A stretch of 64,000 nucleotides of DNA from contig NZ_JAAVTK010000001.1 in the NCBI RefSeq assembly GCF_012275535.1, positions 434,001-498,000 on the forward strand, given 5' to 3'. Position 1 is the first letter of the stretch; each line of letters starts with the position of its first letter. Source of the DNA: Hymenobacter artigasi (GTDB lineage Bacteria; Bacteroidota; Bacteroidia; Cytophagales; Hymenobacteraceae). Below, piece by piece: positions 35,691 to 44,580 of this stretch. The notes below the pieces were generated by a model. It was not told the DNA's origin. It made no database searches and saw only the letters and a list, made by a program, of their open reading frames with translations. The position numbers and the translations under genes were made by a program.

Positions 35691-35726
35691 AAAAGACCCG
35701 CTGGCAATGCCAGCGGGTCTTTTTTT
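35691..35726. terminator. Bidirectional terminator between the giant adhesin-like gene and sdaA
   Basis: A perfect 15-pair stem (35691-35705 with 35709-35723) has a 3-base loop, a T-run on the plus side and an A-run on the other. It serves both convergent genes. Confidence 0.9.
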
Positions 35727-35744
35727 GTGCGTTCTTGGGCGGGC

Positions 35745-36650
35745 TTATTCGCCGGCTTCGTCGGGCAGGATATTCACGTCCTGCACCAGTACCATCTTCT
35801 CGATTTCCTTGCCGCGCTTGGTGGCGGCCAGGCCGCCGAGGGCGGTTTCCTTGTAGCGGGTTTCCATGGCCTGGCCTACTTCGCCGAGGGCCGCAACGCA
35901 CTGGTCGACGGGAATAACGGGGTCGATGCCGGCAATGGCAATCTGGGCCGAGCTGAAGGCAATGGCCGCCGCCGAGGCATTGCGCACCACGCAGGGTACT
36001 TCCACGAGGCCGGCCACGGGGTCGCACACCAGCCCGAGCATGCACTGGATGGTGACGGCCACGGCGGCAAAGACCTGCTCGACCGGCCCGCCCAGGCAGT
36101 ACACAATGGCCCCGCTGCCCATGGCGGCGGCCGAGCCGGTTTCGGCCTGGCAGCCGCCCACGGCCCCGGCCAGCGAGGCATTCTGCTCGATGATGAGGGC
36201 AATGCCGGCCGCCACGAGCAGGCCCTCCAGAATCTGGCGGTCGGTTAGCTTATGAATGCCCTGGATAGTAACGAGCACGCCGGGCAGAATGCCCGAGGCC
36301 CCGGCGGTGGGCGCGGCTACCACACGGCCCATGCAGGAGTTTACTTCCTTGGCTCCCAAAGCACTGATGACAAGACTTTTGAACTCGGGCGAGAGCACGG
36401 TGACGGGCGAGGCGGCAATCTTCTTGGCCCCGTTGTTTATCATGCCCGAGCGGGAGGTCATGTCGCCGGTCAGGCCTTCTTTCACGGCGTCGCGCATCAC
36501 GTCGTAGGCGCGTTGCAGGCCAGTCCAGATTTCTTCTTCGGTGCGGCCCTTCTGCTCGATTTCGTAGGCGAGCACGGATTGGTAGAGCGGTTCGCCGGTT
36601 TCGGCGCAGTGCGCGCCCCAAGAGGCAAAATCATTAAATAGCAAAGACAT
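35745..36650 (-). CDS. sdaA: L-serine ammonia-lyase, iron-sulfur-dependent, alpha-type chain
   Basis: A 301-residue enzyme that deaminates L-serine to pyruvate and ammonia with a 4Fe-4S cluster. Conserved Cys regions are VNSCMGRVVAAPTAGASG, LAGAVGGCQAETGSAA and GLVCDPVAGLVEVPC. The length equals the alpha domain only, so a separate beta subunit gene would be expected; none is in the window. A minus-strand TAGCTTTG (36724-36731) lies 74 bases upstream. Confidence 0.93.
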   Translation of the reverse strand: MSLLFNDFASWGAHCAETGEPLYQSVLAYEIEQKGRTEEEIWTGLQRAYDVMRDAVKEGLTGDMTSRSGMINNGAKKIAASPVTVLSPEFKSLVISALGAKEVNSCMGRVVAAPTAGASGILPGVLVTIQGIHKLTDRQILEGLLVAAGIALIIEQNASLAGAVGGCQAETGSAAAMGSGAIVYCLGGPVEQVFAAVAVTIQCMLGLVCDPVAGLVEVPCVVRNASAAAIAFSSAQIAIAGIDPVIPVDQCVAALGEVGQAMETRYKETALGGLAATKRGKEIEKMVLVQDVNILPDEAGE

Positions 36651-36692
36651 GGCGGGTGGGATTGAGGCAGGGAAGTGAGCTTTAAACGCAAA

Positions 36693-36722
36693 GCCCCGGC
36701 CGAAGGTGTATTCGACCGGGGC
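36693..36722 (-). terminator. Hairpin between sdaA and the upstream T9SS gene
   Basis: A 12-pair stem has one mismatch (GCCCCGGCCGAA, 36693-36704, with 36711-36722) and a moderately T-rich minus-strand flank. It may end the upstream leftward gene, or it may be a leader structure of sdaA. Confidence 0.5.
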
Positions 36723-36723
36723 G

Positions 36724-36731
36724 CAAAGCTA
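36724..36731 (-). promoter_or_regulatory. Candidate -7 element of sdaA
   Basis: TAGCTTTG on the minus strand matches TAnnTTTG. No clear -33 TTTG is found at the expected distance. Confidence 0.35.
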
Positions 36732-36777
36732 CGGGATTGGAACAGGGCGGCTGGCCGCTCCTGCGCAGGGCTCCCAA

Positions 36778-38028
36778 TTAGAGCTGCTGCCAGCGGGCCT
36801 GCCACTGCCGGTTGCCGGCGCGCAGGTGCACCAGGTACAGCCCGGCTGGCAGGTTGGCGGGCAGCGTCAGGCTGCCGGTCGCGGCCTGGCCGGGCGTGGC
36901 CGATAACACGGCCACCTGGCGGCCCAACTGGTCGAACACGGCCCCACTGGGGGCGGCCATGCCGGTTTCCAGCAGTATTTGGGCTGCCACACCCGCTACG
37001 CTGGGGTTCGGCACTACGGCCAGGGGCCGCAGGTCCGCCAGCCCGCGGCTACTCGTCACCTGCTGGTAGTTGAGCAGCACCCGCGACGCATTCACAAAGG
37101 CGCTGCCGGTCCAGTCCTGGTTCGTCAGCGAGGCTAGGTCGCCGGCGGCATTGTAGGCGTACAGGGTCTGGGAATCAAGCACCCATGCGTTGGCACTCCA
37201 GTTGTCGGTGGTAGAGACCGAGGGCCGGCCCTGCGCGTCGTATTGGTAGGTATCGCGGGTAGAATTGGCGTACACGCCGGTGGTGGGCGGAGCCGTTTCG
37301 GTTACCACCTGCTGCACCTTGCTGGCGGCGGTGTAGGTAGAGGTGGTGCGGCTCGCAGGCACCCAGGCAGCGCCGTTGGTGCTGGTGTTCTGGGTTTCCG
37401 CCACCGTCACCAGGTTCTGGGCGTTGTAGGTGTATAGGTCGCGCGAAGTGGCCAGGTACATGCGGGCCACGTAGAACTCATGGAGTACCTGGGTCCGCTG
37501 CCCGGCCGCATTGTACGTGTGCGTGCCGCGGGTCGTCGAATCGAAGGGCGCGCTGGCGGCGCTGCCGGGCTGCCGGCTCAGCTGCCACTCCCAGCGCACC
37601 TGAGTGGGAGTAGTATAGGTATTGACCTGCGCAGCAAATGGCCCGAACGGAGCCTGCCGGAACTGGTCAAGCGTGTCGGTAAGCACCAGCCCGGCAGTGT
37701 TGTAGCGCAGCCGGCTGGCCGACGTGAGGACCCAGGCTGTCCCGATTTTTAGGTCTGTCTCAATCAGCCCGGGCAGTAGCGGGGTACGATAGCGCGAGTA
37801 CCGGGAGCGCGCAAAATCGACCCAGTTCCCACTGGTGTAGTTCTGAAAGATGGCTTCCTGCAACTGTGCGGCAGTAATTTGCCGCAAAAGCGTGGCCGGC
37901 ACCACTCCGATGGCCCGGCTACCCAGTGGCCCAACCAGGGCAGTGGGTAGGCAATTAACGGCTTGGGCCGAAGCTACTGCCCCGGCCAAAAGCAAACCTG
38001 CGGCGATGGAAAAAGTACGTTTTAACAT
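36778..38028 (-). CDS. Secreted YD-repeat-like protein with T9SS sorting domain
   Basis: A 416-residue protein from the ATG at 38028 (signal peptide MLKRTFSIAAGLLLAGAVAS, cleavage near SAQA). The middle has repeated YD/RHS-like strands: HTYNAAGQRTQV, YTYNAQNLVTV, YQYDAQGRPSV and YAYNAAGDLASL. The C-terminal ~80 residues are a T9SS sorting domain (LAVVPNPSVAGVAAQIL, DQLGRQVAVL, GLYLVHLRAGNRQW). It is probably a secreted or surface protein without an obvious enzyme domain. In-frame sequence upstream of 38028 falls in the msrB terminator and is not taken as coding. Confidence 0.8.
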   Translation of the reverse strand: MLKRTFSIAAGLLLAGAVASAQAVNCLPTALVGPLGSRAIGVVPATLLRQITAAQLQEAIFQNYTSGNWVDFARSRYSRYRTPLLPGLIETDLKIGTAWVLTSASRLRYNTAGLVLTDTLDQFRQAPFGPFAAQVNTYTTPTQVRWEWQLSRQPGSAASAPFDSTTRGTHTYNAAGQRTQVLHEFYVARMYLATSRDLYTYNAQNLVTVAETQNTSTNGAAWVPASRTTSTYTAASKVQQVVTETAPPTTGVYANSTRDTYQYDAQGRPSVSTTDNWSANAWVLDSQTLYAYNAAGDLASLTNQDWTGSAFVNASRVLLNYQQVTSSRGLADLRPLAVVPNPSVAGVAAQILLETGMAAPSGAVFDQLGRQVAVLSATPGQAATGSLTLPANLPAGLYLVHLRAGNRQWQARWQQL

Positions 38029-38047
38029 GGCACATGGGGTTTGGGGA

Positions 38048-38090
38048 TAAAAAATGCCTGGCCAGTCAGCAAAGGCTGACCGACCAGGCA
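38048..38090 (-). terminator. Rho-independent terminator of msrB
   Basis: A 16-pair imperfect stem (38055-38070 with 38075-38090) is followed on the minus strand by six T. Between it and msrB is an A/T-rich stretch (38098-38133). Confidence 0.75.
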
Positions 38091-38140
38091 CAAAGTTACT
38101 AAATATATTAAATAGTATATTTACTATCTAATGTCCATCA

Positions 38141-38599
38141 CTAGCTCGCCGGCTGCTCCTGCTGCACCAGTTTCACGCTGGCCGAGTTGATGCACAGGCG
38201 CAGGCCGCTGGGCGCGGGGCCGTCGGGGAAGGCGTGGCCTTGGTGGGCATCGCACACATTACAAAGCACTTCGATGCGCGTCATGCCGTAGCTGGTGTCT
38301 TTCTTGTAGCGGATGGCGCTTTCCTCCACGGGCTGCGTGAACGAAGGCCAGCCGGTGCCGGATTCGAACTTCGTGCGGGAGTCGTAGAGCGGCGTGCCGC
38401 AGCACACGCAGGCGTAGAGGCCGGCTTCGTGGGCCTCGCAGTACTCGCCGGTGAAGGCGCGCTCGGTGCCGTGCTCACGCGTGACGTGGAACTGCTCGGC
38501 CGTGAGCAGGGCGCGCCACTCGGCGGGCGTTTTCTCCACGCGGCGCGGCGAAGGAGTAGGATGGTTGGCGAGGCGGATAACGTCGTTCCAGGTTTGCAT
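38141..38599 (-). CDS. msrB: Peptide-methionine (R)-S-oxide reductase
   Basis: A 152-residue repair enzyme that reduces methionine-R-sulfoxide in proteins. It has zinc ligands C64/C67 and C113/C116 (ACVCCGTPL, CNVCDAHQGHAF), the substrate motif GTGWPSF, and the catalytic Cys136 in RLCINSAS. No signal peptide is visible, so it is probably cytoplasmic. Length is normal and it is a single gene with its own terminator. Confidence 0.95.
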   Translation of the reverse strand: MQTWNDVIRLANHPTPSPRRVEKTPAEWRALLTAEQFHVTREHGTERAFTGEYCEAHEAGLYACVCCGTPLYDSRTKFESGTGWPSFTQPVEESAIRYKKDTSYGMTRIEVLCNVCDAHQGHAFPDGPAPSGLRLCINSASVKLVQQEQPAS

Positions 38600-38721
38600 A
38601 TCGGAATTGTGAGGTAAGCTTTAGCTTGCCGGATGAGTTCGGCAACAAGGGAGTTGATAAAACGCGGCCGGGCCCGGGAGGTTTTCAGCGGCCCTGGTCA
38701 GACGCTATTTCACCCCGTTCC

Positions 38722-39261
38722 TTACAGCAACGACTCCAGCAGCGCCAGCCCGGCCGGCCAGTCGCCATAGCCGCTGGCGGTGTTGATGTGGCCGGCCTCG
38801 CCGATATCGACCAACTCACTGCCCCAGGCCTCGGCAAAATGCCGGGCGCGGGCGGGCGTGGCCCAATCATCATTCTGGCTGAACACCACTTTGCTGGGAA
38901 AAGGCAGCCGGGCCAGCGGCATCGGGGCGAAGCCGGTGGTGGGGAAAGCGGCGTAACGGGCGGTTTCCACGTCGCTGGGGGCCACCAGCAGCGCACCTTT
39001 GATGCGGTGACCGTACTGGCCGGCCCAGTGCGCGATGGTGGCGCAGCCCAGGCTGTGGGCCACCAGCACCACCTGGCTCAGGTCTTCGCCGTCAAGGGCA
39101 TCTTCGAGGCGGGCGACCCATTCGGCGCGGTCGGGCACGTCCCATTCGCGCTGCTCGATTCGGGTAAAATCCGGCTGCGTACGTTCGAAATACGTTTGCC
39201 AATGGTCGGGGCCCGAGCTGCCGAGGCCGGGTACGATGAAGACGCGAGTGGTTTCTTGCAT
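38722..39261 (-). CDS. RBBP9/YdeN-family alpha/beta serine hydrolase
   Basis: A 179-residue small alpha/beta hydrolase. The start at ATG 39261 places the opening strand RVFIVPGLGSSGPDHW first. The nucleophile is S70 (VAHSLGC), the acid is D131 or D132 (FSQNDDWA), and the base is H158 (GEAGHIN). WQTYFER and PLARLPFPS are family-typical. The substrate is unknown. It is divergent from nnr with a 33-base gap, which implies closely spaced promoters. Confidence 0.88.
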   Translation of the reverse strand: MQETTRVFIVPGLGSSGPDHWQTYFERTQPDFTRIEQREWDVPDRAEWVARLEDALDGEDLSQVVLVAHSLGCATIAHWAGQYGHRIKGALLVAPSDVETARYAAFPTTGFAPMPLARLPFPSKVVFSQNDDWATPARARHFAEAWGSELVDIGEAGHINTASGYGDWPAGLALLESLL

Positions 39262-39294
39262 GACCAAAAGTAGCTTCCTGATTCCTTCTTCCCC

Positions 39295-40824
39295 ATGAAA
39301 ATTCTTTCCGCCGCCCAAACCCGTGCACTCGACCAGGCCACCATTGCCGGGCAGAGCATCACCTCGGCACAGCTGATGGAGCGCGCCGCCCAGGAGTTGC
39401 TGTTTTGGTTTTACGGCCACTATGGCCACGGCCGGGTGCCCGCCGATACGCTGCTGCTCTGCGGCCCCGGCAACAACGGGGGCGACGGTCTGGCCCTGGC
39501 CCGCCTGCTACACGGGGCCAACTACGCCGTGCGCGTGGCCCTGCTGCCCGCCGACAGCTACTCGGCCGACTGGTGGCACAACCGCCAGCGCCTGCCCGCC
39601 GCCGTGCCGGCAGCCGAAATCGGCGCCGAAGCCCTGCCCGCCATTTCGGCCGATACCGTGGTGGTAGATGCCCTATTTGGCACCGGCCTCAGCCGGCCGC
39701 TGGCGGGACTGGCCGCCGCCGTGGTGGCCCATCTCAATGCGGCCCGGGCCCGCGTGGTAGCCGTGGACATTCCCAGCGGCCTTTTCGCCGATGCGCCCCA
39801 GCCAGCCGCCAGCACCGTGGTGCGGGCGCGGCACACCGTGAGCTCCGGCCTGCCCAAGCTGGCTTTCCTGCTGCCACAGAATGCCGAATTTGTGGGCGAA
39901 TGGGAGGTGGAGGACATCGACCTGAGCCCGCAGTTTATCGCCGATACCGCCACGCCCTGGCACTATACCAATGCCGCCGCCGTGGCCGGCCAGCTGCCAC
40001 CGCGCCCCAAATTCAGCCACAAGGGCACCTTTGGGCACGCGCTGCTGCTGGCCGGCAGCCGAGGCAAGATGGGCGCGGCCGTGCTGGCAGCGGGGGCATG
40101 CCTGCGCAGCGGCGTGGGCCTGCTCACGGCCCACATTCCCGGCTGCGGCTACGACATCTTTCAAATCAGCCAGCCCGAGGCCATGTGCCTGACCGATGCA
40201 CAGGCCGATTTCATCAGCGAACTACCGGATTTATCCCCCTACCAGGCCGTGGGCATCGGCCCGGGCCTGGGGCAGGATGCAGCCAGCCTCGCCGTGCTGC
40301 GCCAGCTGCTGGAAGCGGCCGCCAAACCCCTCGAAAAAACCGGCCAGTCCCTGCCCCTCGTCATCGACGCCGACGCGTTGAACCTGCTCGGCCGCCACCG
40401 CGAGCTGCTGAAGCTGCTACCCGAAAACACTGTCCTCACCCCTCACCCCAAGGAGTTTGAGCGCCTTACCGAGCCCGCCCGCGACGACTACCACCGGCTG
40501 GAGCTGCTGCGCGATTTCGCCACTAGATACCGCTGCCTGGTGGTGCTGAAAGGGGCCTACACCTGCCTGGCCACGCCCAGCGGCGAGCTGCACTTCAACA
40601 GCACCGGCAACGCCGGCATGGCCACCGGCGGCAGCGGCGATGTGCTCACGGGCGTGCTGCTGGCCCTACGCTCCCACGCGCAATTGCCGGCCTTCGAGGC
40701 GGTGCGGTTGGGCGTGTACGCCCACGGCCGGGCCGGCGATTTGGCCGCCGCGCAAACCGGCCAGGCCGGGCTAGTGGCCGGCGATATCGTGCGCCACATT
40801 GGTCCGGCGCTGGCCGAGGTGTAG
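39295..40824 (+). CDS. nnr: Bifunctional NAD(P)H-hydrate epimerase / ADP-dependent dehydratase
   Basis: A 509-residue two-domain repair enzyme. The YjeF_N epimerase (about 1-220) shows LLCGPGNNGGDGLALARLL and VDALFGTGLSRPL. The ribokinase-like dehydratase (about 225-505) shows HKGTFGHALLLAGSRGKMGA, LTPHPKEFERL and the catalytic GGSGDVLTGVLLAL. It restores damaged NAD(P)H hydrates. It converges on a UbiA-like gene with an 18-base gap. Confidence 0.96.
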   Translation: MKILSAAQTRALDQATIAGQSITSAQLMERAAQELLFWFYGHYGHGRVPADTLLLCGPGNNGGDGLALARLLHGANYAVRVALLPADSYSADWWHNRQRLPAAVPAAEIGAEALPAISADTVVVDALFGTGLSRPLAGLAAAVVAHLNAARARVVAVDIPSGLFADAPQPAASTVVRARHTVSSGLPKLAFLLPQNAEFVGEWEVEDIDLSPQFIADTATPWHYTNAAAVAGQLPPRPKFSHKGTFGHALLLAGSRGKMGAAVLAAGACLRSGVGLLTAHIPGCGYDIFQISQPEAMCLTDAQADFISELPDLSPYQAVGIGPGLGQDAASLAVLRQLLEAAAKPLEKTGQSLPLVIDADALNLLGRHRELLKLLPENTVLTPHPKEFERLTEPARDDYHRLELLRDFATRYRCLVVLKGAYTCLATPSGELHFNSTGNAGMATGGSGDVLTGVLLALRSHAQLPAFEAVRLGVYAHGRAGDLAAAQTGQAGLVAGDIVRHIGPALAEV

Positions 40825-40842
40825 CACCTGCTTCAGCTTGTG

Positions 40843-41727
40843 CTACTTCCCTACCAGGTACAGCACGGCAGGCACCAGCAGCACGCCGTCGGCCAGCAGG
40901 GCATAGAAATAGTCAGAGCGCCGCTCCTCGGCCAGCAAAATTACGGCCGCTGCTGCCAGGCCCGTGAGCCCCAGCCCCAGCGGCGGCACGCCGCGCTCGA
41001 AGCCCAGCAGCATGGCCCCGGCCAGGAAGGCCAGCGCCACGGCCCGCGCGCCGGCCACGCCCAGCACCACCGGAAAAGTTTGGGTGCCGGCCGCCCGGTC
41101 GCGGCTCAGGTCGCGGATGTCGAACACAATGGTGAGGGCCAGCACCAGGCAGAAGCGTTGCGCCAGCAGCCCCAGCACCTCGGCCAGCGGGCGGTGCTGG
41201 GCCAGCGCGGGCAGCCCCACCGTGATGGCCGACCACACGCCCGCAATCAGAAAGCCCTTTAGCAGCGGTACTTCGCGCAGGGCCCGGCGCTGCCCCTGCC
41301 AGCGCACCAGCGGCCACGAATACACCAGCGCCAGCAGCGTGAGGGGCAGCAGCGCCGGCAGGTAGCGCCACCAGCCATCGGCCAGGAAAAGGTAGCCGGC
41401 CGCCAGGGCTGCCGCGCCGGCCAGCCCCGCCAGCAGCTGGCGGTGCCGCTGCTGCCAGGCCTTGCGCCCCGAGCCGGCGGCCGGCTGCCGGTGCTTGAAG
41501 GGCAGCACGGCATCGAGGTTATACACCAGGAGGGTGGCGGCAAACACCAGGGCCACCACCCGGCCGTTCACGCCGCCATCGGCGGCTGGCCAGCGCCGGA
41601 ACGAGGCCGCCGTTTGGGCCGCTGCCGCGCCGGCTAGCCACACGCTGCTAAACAGCACGGCATCGAGCACCCGCCGCAGAAAACTGCGGGCGGCAACCGA
41701 GGCGGCTGAAGAAGCTGAAGAATCCAC
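40843..41727 (-). CDS. UbiA-like prenyltransferase family membrane protein
   Basis: A 294-residue polytopic protein with about eight hydrophobic helices. The two Asp-rich motifs of the UbiA superfamily are recognisable: VYNLDAVLPFKHR (loop 1) and FDIRDLSRDRAAGTQTFPVV (loop 2). These would bind prenyl diphosphate with Mg2+. The acceptor is unknown; loop 1 is shorter than the classic NDxxDxxxD, so it may be a divergent member. Its position tells nothing about the pathway. Confidence 0.8.
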   Translation of the reverse strand: MDSSASSAASVAARSFLRRVLDAVLFSSVWLAGAAAAQTAASFRRWPAADGGVNGRVVALVFAATLLVYNLDAVLPFKHRQPAAGSGRKAWQQRHRQLLAGLAGAAALAAGYLFLADGWWRYLPALLPLTLLALVYSWPLVRWQGQRRALREVPLLKGFLIAGVWSAITVGLPALAQHRPLAEVLGLLAQRFCLVLALTIVFDIRDLSRDRAAGTQTFPVVLGVAGARAVALAFLAGAMLLGFERGVPPLGLGLTGLAAAAVILLAEERRSDYFYALLADGVLLVPAVLYLVGK

Positions 41728-41881
41728 GGAGCGAAGGTAAAACGGGCCGGCCGCCGGCTCCGGGCATGGTACGCGAAAAAGGCGAAGCTGCCTCGGTTTG
41801 AGGTTATGCTTCGCCTTTCCGCAGGAGGTGCGCCTCAGCTAAGAATAAGAGGCTGTTTAAGTTAGCGAATAATACCGCTGG

Positions 41882-41965
41882 AACGGTGTAGCGACGCATC
41901 CTGGCGTCTGGTCGTTGAAGGAAATCGCCCAACGACCAGACGCCAGGATGCGTCGCTACACCGTT
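41882..41965. repeat. Palindromic repeat, family E
   Basis: Perfect 35-bp inverted arms (41882-41916 and 41931-41965) begin AACGGTGTAGCGACGCATCC and have a 14-base loop. They lie between the UbiA-like gene and ppa and could also act as a terminator. Confidence 0.92.
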
Positions 41966-41995
41966 TAAAATCAGAAGAATTAACTCAAACAGCTT

Positions 41996-42547
41996 CTACG
42001 CCTTGCGGTCGCCGAACGTCTCTTCGTAGAGCTTGATGCTGTCGTTGATGATGCGGTAGGCATCTTCCTTGCCCATGAAGCGCTCCACGGTAACGTGCTT
42101 GTTGTGCTCCAGGGCCTTGTAGTCCTCGAAGAAGCGGCGCATTTCGAGCAGCGTGTGGGGCGGCAGGTCGGAGATGTCGTTGTAGTGGTTCACCGAAATA
42201 TCGTTGGCGGCCACGGCGATGATTTTATCATCTTCCTCGTCCTGGTCCACCATCTGCATCACGCCGATGACTTTGGCTTCCACGAGGCACATGGGAACGA
42301 TGTCGACCGACGAAAGCACCAGGATATCCAACGGGTCTTTATCGTCGCAGTAGGTTTGCGGAATGAAGCCGTAAGCGGCGGGGTAATGCACGGCCGAGAA
42401 CAGCACACGGTCGAGTTTCAGCAGGCCGCTTTCCTTATCGAGCTCGTATTTCGCCTTGCTGCCTTTGGGAATTTCGATGATGGACTGGACGACGGTAGGA
42501 GTTTCGTCGCCGCGCGACACGTCGTGCCAGGGGTTGAAATGAGTCAT
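41996..42547 (-). CDS. ppa: Inorganic diphosphatase (family I)
   Basis: A 183-residue soluble enzyme hydrolysing pyrophosphate to two phosphates. The metal-binding motif [12 protein letters not shown] and the substrate residues in [17 protein letters not shown] are present, with [15 protein letters not shown] preceding the core. The length fits bacterial family I enzymes. A -7-like TAATTTTG (42588-42595) lies 41 bases upstream. Confidence 0.95.
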   Translation of the reverse strand: MTHFNPWHDVSRGDETPTVVQSIIEIPKGSKAKYELDKESGLLKLDRVLFSAVHYPAAYGFIPQTYCDDKDPLDILVLSSVDIVPMCLVEAKVIGVMQMVDQDEEDDKIIAVAANDISVNHYNDISDLPPHTLLEMRRFFEDYKALEHNKHVTVERFMGKEDAYRIINDSIKLYEETFGDRKA

Positions 42548-42587
42548 AAGAGGGATGAACAGACGCCTACCTGGCGGCTGGGGATGT

Positions 42588-42595
42588 CAAAATTA
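42588..42595 (-). promoter_or_regulatory. Candidate -7 element of ppa
   Basis: TAATTTTG on the minus strand matches TAnnTTTG. No convincing -33 element is seen. Confidence 0.35.
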
Positions 42596-42648
42596 CGAGT
42601 AGATGAGGGAGTTTGTTAATAAAACGTGCCGAGGCCACTGTGGGTCCA

Positions 42649-42715
42649 CGCGGGAGCGCCGCGAACAGCCGGCATCAACCGAATGTTGCGACACCTGCTG
42701 CTCGCGGCGCTCCCG
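42649..42715. repeat. G+C-rich inverted repeat between ppa and the PafA-like gene
   Basis: Arms of about 14 bp (core GGGAGCGCCGCGA with its complement) are separated by ~37 bases. It is imperfect at the ends and follows the stop of the leftward phosphatase gene. Confidence 0.6.
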
Positions 42716-42739
42716 TGCGGCCTCGCAGCGGCCCCAGCA

Positions 42740-44491
42740 CTACCGGCCCAGCACTTCGCGCAGCGGCACCCCCGAGCAGCCGCTGGGCTCCTGAATGTGC
42801 AGAAACTGCGCGATGGTAGGCGCGATATCAATGGTGTGCACGGCAGCCGACGACTCCCCGTGCTTCACGCCCCAGCCCCAGAACAGCAGCGGCACGTGCG
42901 TATCATACGCGCCGGCCGAGCCGTGGGTGGTGCCCTTCACCACGGGGTAGGCGTAGGCTTCGAGCCAGCCGGGGGCCAGCACGGTGAGCACATCGCCGGA
43001 GCGCGGGGCGTAGAAACCGTTTTCCTGGTACATGCCCAGGCCCTCGCTCCAGTGGGCGCGCTGCAGGTCGAGGGCGGTGAGGGCCTGCGTGACGCCGGGC
43101 AGCGTGAGCAGGGCGGCGGCCACGTCCTGCTGGGCTTTGCCGAGGTCGATGTTCTTCCTTTTGAGCAGCGAGCGGTTGAGGTACACCTGCTGGTTTTCGT
43201 AGCTGAGCACCCACTGGCCGGCACCGTACTGGCGGGTGAGGGCGCGCTGCACCGAGTCGCGGATAACGGACGGCCCCACGCCGCCGCCGGGCAGGCGGTG
43301 GGCCTGCGAGAAGCCCACGGCATGGGCCGCCGCGTGGTCAGCGGTGAGGAAAACGAGGGTCTGGCCCCGGCCCACCTGCTTGTCGAGGGCCTCAAACAGG
43401 CGGGCCAGCTCGCGGTCGAGGCGCAGGTAGGTATCCTCGGCTTCGATGGAGTTGGGGCCGAACTGGTGGCCTACGTAGTCGGTACTGCTGTAGCTCAGGG
43501 CCAGGAAATCGGTGATGCCGCGCTGGCCCATCTGCTCCTGGCGCAGGATTTCGAGGGCGAAGTCGGTGGTGAGCGAATTGCCGAAGGGGGTGCTGCGGAT
43601 AAGGTCGAGATTCTGGGTGGGCGGCTGGGGGTTCTTGCCATCGCCCGAGTTTTTCAGCACGGGCGTCACCGAGGCGGGCGCACCGGCCGAGAGCACGGGC
43701 AAATCGTGCGGAAACACGGGCTTGCTTTCGCCCTTGAAGGCGGCTTCCCACGGCACGTCATCGGCCGAGCTTTCGGTGTAGCCGGCAATGGGCAGCAGCG
43801 TGTTCCAGGGCTTGGCGAGGTACTCGGCGGCGTGGCCGGCGGCGTTGAACTTCGTCACCCAATCGGGCAGGGTCTTCTGGTAGAAGGTACTGCTGATGAA
43901 GGCCCCGTTGGTGCCGTCGTACCAGTAGGCGGCGGTGGCCGAATGGCCGGCCGGCAGGATGCTGCCCCGGTCCTTCATGCTCACGCCAATGGTTTTGGCC
44001 TGGAAATTCGTGGCCAGGCGCAGTTCGTCGGTGATGGTGGTGCTGAGCATATAGCGCGGCGACATCTGGCCGGCCGCCGCCGTGCCGCCCACGGCCTGCA
44101 CGGTCTTGTCCTCGGTCACGTAGGTTTCGCGGCCTTCCTCGCGCACCCACCAGTTGTTGCCGATGATGCCGTGCACGGCCGGCGTGGTGCCGGTGTACAC
44201 GCTGGCGTGCCCGGGACCGGTGTAGGTAGGCACGTAGTTGTAGTGGCAGCTTTCGTAGCTGAAGCCCTCGCCCAGCAGGCGCCGGAAGCCGCCGGCCGGG
44301 TACTTGCTCCAGAAGCGGTAGATGTAGTCGTAACGCATCTGGTCGACCACAATGCCCACCACCAGCTTGGGGCGTTGAAGGGTTGAGGGTTGAGGGTTGA
44401 GGGTTGCGTTTTCTGCGGGTTGCGGAGCAGCCCAGCCCCCGAAAGGCAGCGCCAGCAGCAAGGCCAGGCGGAACCGTAACATCTTTTTCAT
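42740..44491 (-). CDS. PafA-like alkaline phosphatase (secreted)
   Basis: A 583-residue protein with a signal peptide (MKKMLRFRLALLLALPFGGW). It is of the PafA/type I phosphodiesterase-phosphatase fold: metal-binding D50 in VVGIVVDQMRYDY, nucleophile Thr91 in PTYTGPGHASVYTG, YSSTDYVGHQFGP, FLTADHAAAH and THGSAGAYDTHVP. It probably releases phosphate from monoesters in the periplasm. An odd segment ENATLNPQPSTLQ (27-39), just after the signal peptide, is encoded by a TCAACCC-type simple repeat (44375-44407) that also occurs at the start of the divergent HAD gene. Confidence 0.92.
   Translation of the reverse strand: MKKMLRFRLALLLALPFGGWAAPQPAENATLNPQPSTLQRPKLVVGIVVDQMRYDYIYRFWSKYPAGGFRRLLGEGFSYESCHYNYVPTYTGPGHASVYTGTTPAVHGIIGNNWWVREEGRETYVTEDKTVQAVGGTAAAGQMSPRYMLSTTITDELRLATNFQAKTIGVSMKDRGSILPAGHSATAAYWYDGTNGAFISSTFYQKTLPDWVTKFNAAGHAAEYLAKPWNTLLPIAGYTESSADDVPWEAAFKGESKPVFPHDLPVLSAGAPASVTPVLKNSGDGKNPQPPTQNLDLIRSTPFGNSLTTDFALEILRQEQMGQRGITDFLALSYSSTDYVGHQFGPNSIEAEDTYLRLDRELARLFEALDKQVGRGQTLVFLTADHAAAHAVGFSQAHRLPGGGVGPSVIRDSVQRALTRQYGAGQWVLSYENQQVYLNRSLLKRKNIDLGKAQQDVAAALLTLPGVTQALTALDLQRAHWSEGLGMYQENGFYAPRSGDVLTVLAPGWLEAYAYPVVKGTTHGSAGAYDTHVPLLFWGWGVKHGESSAAVHTIDIAPTIAQFLHIQEPSGCSGVPLREVLGR
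44375..44407. repeat. GGTTGAG simple repeat inside the phosphatase gene
   Basis: Four near-perfect copies of a 7-base unit (CTCAACC on the coding strand) are translated as the NPQPSTL segment. The same unit recurs at 44588-44620 in the divergent gene. Confidence 0.8.
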
Positions 44492-44520
44492 GTGGTTTCG
44501 GGTAGAATAAGACCCAGGGA

Positions 44521-44528
44521 CAAAGATA
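44521..44528 (-). promoter_or_regulatory. Candidate -7 element of the PafA-like gene
   Basis: TATCTTTG on the minus strand, identical to the tetR -7 element, lies 29 bases before the ATG. No clear -33 element is present. Confidence 0.4.
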
Positions 44529-44580
44529 CCCGCTCCTTGCCTGTCCGCACCCGTTCCCGAATTGGCCCCTTACCCGACTC

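Noticed and set aside
38358..38376. A GGATTCGAAC string resembling a tRNA T-arm
   Set aside because: It lies within the msrB coding sequence and no cloverleaf can be built around it.
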